Shown: positions 61,531-64,000 of the stretch, piece after piece
Numbering within the stretch: the stretch's first letter is position 1
Layout of the letters: each line of letters begins with the position of its first letter
Assembly: GCF_004136555.1 (NCBI RefSeq)
Contig: NZ_NOIT01000004.1
Coordinates: forward strand, 124,001 to 188,000
Origin: Kocuria carniphila
GTDB taxonomy: Bacteria; Actinomycetota; Actinomycetes; Actinomycetales; Micrococcaceae
Direction of reading: 5' to 3'
Length of the DNA stretch: 64,000 nucleotides
Made by a program: the position numbers and the translations under genes
Notes under the pieces: generated by a model
What the model was told of the DNA's origin: nothing
The model's input: the letters and a program-made list of their open reading frames with translations, nothing else
Database searches by the model: none

Positions 61531-64000
61531 GGGGATCCGTCCTCTATCTGTTCGGCGGTGAGTTCTCGCTGCGGGTCGGTGACCATGGTGTTACTCGTGG
61601 CCGGTGTGAGCCCCGCGCGTTCCTGATATTCCGAGACCAGTTCCAGCACCTCGGGTCCGCGGGGTCTGCGCCCGGGCTTGATATCGCACGAACCCACCTT
61701 GCCGTTCTGAATGTGCACGTTGGGGTCCAGGGCGATGCCCAGCAAGTCGTTGGCCGCGTCACCGGTCACCACGGCGTCCTGGCCGACCCCCCAGTGATAG
61801 GGCAAGCCGATCTGGTGCACGGTGTGCCCTCGCACGGTCAATGGCTTCATCCGGTCGGTCACCAACACTCTGGCCTCGATCGCGGAGCGAGGCGAAATGA
61901 TGGTGGCCCAGCCGTACGGCTCCAGACCCTTTTCTTCCGCGAGCTCGGGTGAGACCTCACAGAACATCTCCGGCTGTAGCTCGGACAGGTACGGCAACCA
62001 ACGGCTCATGCCACCCGCCGTATGTTGCTCCGTCAAGCGGTAGGTGGTGAACACGTAGGGGTACACCTCCGTGCCCGGCTTGCCCGCACTCTGGGCGAAC
62101 AGGTTGTCCCAGCGCGGGAACGTCATGCGCGTGGGGTTCTGCTGCTGCGCGTAAAGCGGGTTGGCCACGGGAGATTCCTGTGGCTCGTAGTGCGCGGGCA
62201 TCGGCCCGTCCACCAGACCCTTGGGTGCGTACAACCAACCCTTACCGTCAGCTTGCATGACGAACGGGTCGTCACCGGCCAAGGCGTCGCCGCCCCGCTT
62301 GTCCTTACCCGGAGTGCTGCCCGGTGCGCGATCGATCGGGAAATCAGGGTTGTCCTTGCCAACCCAACGTTCCTGGTCCTCGTCCCACCAGATCAGCTTC
62401 TTCCGCTCGCTCCACGGCCTACCCTGTGGATCCGCCGAGGCACGGTTGTAAATGATGCGGCGGTTGGCGGGCCAAGCCCAACCCCACTGGGAAGCGATCT
62501 CGTCCTGCTCACTGCCGGGCACACGATCGGAGGCGTGGTTGATGCCGTCCGCGTAGACACCCGTGTAGATCCAACAACCACCCGAGGTTGAACCGTCCGA
62601 GCGCATCTCCGTGTAGGCCGACAATGGTTTACCGGCGTTCTCGCCGGTCAGATGGCGCCCGTTGATTTCCGCCAGCACTGCCTCGGCATCGGGGTCGCCG
62701 TGCTCGTCCGTGGGGTAATCCCAGGTGAGGTCCAGCAGCGGACGATCACGGGGGTCATCCGAATCTGCGAGGCGTTCCCGGATGCGCTGACCCAACTTGT
62801 AGAAGAACTCCAACTCACTCTGGCTGTCCCCCGGCGGGTTCACCGCCTGGTGACGCCATTGCAGCAAGCGTTGCGTCTGGGTGAACGTTCCGGACTTCTC
62901 CACGTGGGTGGCCGCGGGCATGAAGAACACTTCGGTGTCGATGTCTTCGGTGCGCAGCTCACCCGACTGGATTTCCGGGCCGTCCTTCCACCACGTGGCG
63001 GACTCGATCATGTTCAGATCCCGCACGACCAGCCACTTCAGGTGAGACATGCCCATGCGCTGCAAGCGGCCGTGCGCCGATCCCACCGCGGGGTTCTGGC
63101 CCAGGAGGAAGTAGCCTTCGACCTGATCGGCCAGCATGTTCATGAGGGTTTGGTACGTGCCGTGAGGCCCGTTGAGCCGGGGGATGTAGTCGTAGGCCCA
63201 GTTGTTCTCCGCCTGCGCGGCGTCTCCCCACCATGCCTTCAGGAGACTGACCGCGTACGCATCCGCGTAAGCCCAGTACCCCTTCTGATCGCGAGCGGAA
63301 ATCGTGTCCAGGTAATCGGTGAACGTTTCCGTTCGGACCGAAGGCATGGGCAAGTAGCCCGGTAGCAGGTTGAACAGGGTGGGGATGTCCGTTGATCCCT
63401 GAATACTTGCGTGACCGCGCAGCGCCATGATGCCGCCGCCGGGACGACCCATGTTGCCCAGCAGCAACTGCAAGATCGATGCCGTGCGGATGAATTGTGC
63501 CCCCAGAGTGTGCTGGGTCCACCCCACCGCATAAGCAAAACACGTGGTGCGTTCACGGCCCGAGTTCTCGATAATCGCCCGCGCCATGTACTCGAAGTCC
63601 TCGATCGAGATACCGCACGCGTCCTGCACCATGTCCGGCGTGTACCGGGCGTAGTGGCGCTTAAGAATCTGGAACACGGTCTGCGGGTCCTGGAGAGTGT
63701 CGTCCCGGAGCGGAACTCCGGGGCCCACGGGAGCGCCGCCGCTACCGTACTTGTCGCCGCCGGCCTGCTCGCGTTCATCGTCACCCTCTTCGTGCTCCTC
63801 GGGTGCAGTCTCGTCCGAGCGGTCCTGGGGTTCCCCGTGGTGCTCGTCCCAGGAGGTGCCGTAGCCGTGGTAGGCGGAGTGAGTGGACAGGGCCGATTCG
63901 TCAGGCTCGGCGGCGTCGTCGGAATCCTGATCGTGCTGTTCGGTGGTCTGGTAGGACCACGACTCCATGTCGTACGCGTTGTCCTTGACGCTGTACCCGG
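61527..64000 (-). CDS. Formate dehydrogenase alpha subunit, C-terminal part (partial)
   Basis: The open frame runs off the right end, giving about 820 residues. FdnG-type sequence is clear: VPLRDDTLQDPQTVFQILKR, AYAVGWTQHTLGAQFIRTAS, LLLGNMGRPGGGIMALRGHA, and the molybdopterin-binding C-terminus (LPYHWGVGQDAVVTGDAAND). Before VPLRDD lies an acidic and His-containing insert of about 65 residues (DEHHGEPQDRSDETAPEEHE) not present in FdnG. The N-terminal part, with the 4Fe-4S site and the expected Sec/UGA codon, lies outside. It oxidises formate to CO2. Confidence 0.93.
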   Translation of the reverse strand, partial: GYSVKDNAYDMESWSYQTTEQHDQDSDDAAEPDESALSTHSAYHGYGTSWDEHHGEPQDRSDETAPEEHEEGDDEREQAGGDKYGSGGAPVGPGVPLRDDTLQDPQTVFQILKRHYARYTPDMVQDACGISIEDFEYMARAIIENSGRERTTCFAYAVGWTQHTLGAQFIRTASILQLLLGNMGRPGGGIMALRGHASIQGSTDIPTLFNLLPGYLPMPSVRTETFTDYLDTISARDQKGYWAYADAYAVSLLKAWWGDAAQAENNWAYDYIPRLNGPHGTYQTLMNMLADQVEGYFLLGQNPAVGSAHGRLQRMGMSHLKWLVVRDLNMIESATWWKDGPEIQSGELRTEDIDTEVFFMPAATHVEKSGTFTQTQRLLQWRHQAVNPPGDSQSELEFFYKLGQRIRERLADSDDPRDRPLLDLTWDYPTDEHGDPDAEAVLAEINGRHLTGENAGKPLSAYTEMRSDGSTSGGCWIYTGVYADGINHASDRVPGSEQDEIASQWGWAWPANRRIIYNRASADPQGRPWSERKKLIWWDEDQERWVGKDNPDFPIDRAPGSTPGKDKRGGDALAGDDPFVMQADGKGWLYAPKGLVDGPMPAHYEPQESPVANPLYAQQQNPTRMTFPRWDNLFAQSAGKPGTEVYPYVFTTYRLTEQHTAGGMSRWLPYLSELQPEMFCEVSPELAEEKGLEPYGWATIISPRSAIEARVLVTDRMKPLTVRGHTVHQIGLPYHWGVGQDAVVTGDAANDLLGIALDPNVHIQNGKVGSCDIKPGRRPRGPEVLELVSEYQERAGLTPATSNTMVTDPQRELTAEQIEDGSP

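Overview
The window reads as chromosome of a high-GC Gram-positive bacterium, most likely a Micrococcaceae-type actinomycete. Supporting signs are a monomeric NADP isocitrate dehydrogenase, a mycothiol-type maleylpyruvate isomerase-fold enzyme, the order gatC-gatA-gatB, a UdgB-type uracil-DNA glycosylase, a DtxR/IdeR-like operator, many GTG starts and stop/start overlaps. Species cannot be named from the sequence alone.

Layout. 1-5.5 kb: start of an S9 peptidase; a TetR-DUF6463-DUF2867 operon facing a gene in which the same two domains are fused, with overlapping palindromes between them; a GNAT-hydrolase fusion gene with an internal lesion; and a DUF2087 protein. 5.5-8.6 kb: a Cys-rich DUF1540 protein with a structured leader, a possibly iron-regulated split-barrel protein and a CapA-like lipoprotein. 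8.6-13.5 kb: gatCAB, a hypothetical protein and a mycothiol-dependent-type enzyme. 13.6-21.1 kb: a peptide ABC importer (dppA, B, C and a fused DF ATPase) with a small PH-domain gene on the other strand inside it. 21.4-34.7 kb: housekeeping genes (LapA-like, KefB-like, icd, tpx, mdh, macrodomain, PIG-L, YchJ-like, UDG, aldo/keto reductase, a DUF488 gene split by one in-frame TGA, MOSC, TrhO) and an LLM flavin oxidoreductase that has lost its N-terminus.

34.7-43.2 kb is an integrated mobilizable element. It carries merR, merA and a small Cys-pair membrane protein, then on the minus strand a large serine recombinase, two small proteins, a Rep with HUH and SF3-helicase motifs, MobC, a relaxase, and a coiled-coil membrane protein overlapping the relaxase 3' end. 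Its two ends carry matching att-like half sites in inverted orientation. The host genes at the ends, an LLM oxidoreductase and a secreted FG-GAP repeat protein, are different and both look truncated, which suggests a rearrangement as well as an insertion.

43.2-54.6 kb: PhoD, GNAT, carboxylesterase, stomatin-like protein, XRE regulator with a membrane partner, Mug, EamA transporter, TspO-like protein, a PIN-toxin remnant, an esterase and a DUF3072 protein. 54.7-64 kb is a selenium/formate module. tRNA-Sec, selA and selB are on the minus strand and selD is on the plus strand, facing a formate dehydrogenase operon (alpha subunit running off the window, iron-sulfur beta subunit, NrfD-type membrane anchor). 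SelD makes selenophosphate, SelA charges tRNA-Sec and SelB delivers it, presumably to a UGA in the alpha subunit upstream of the window edge.
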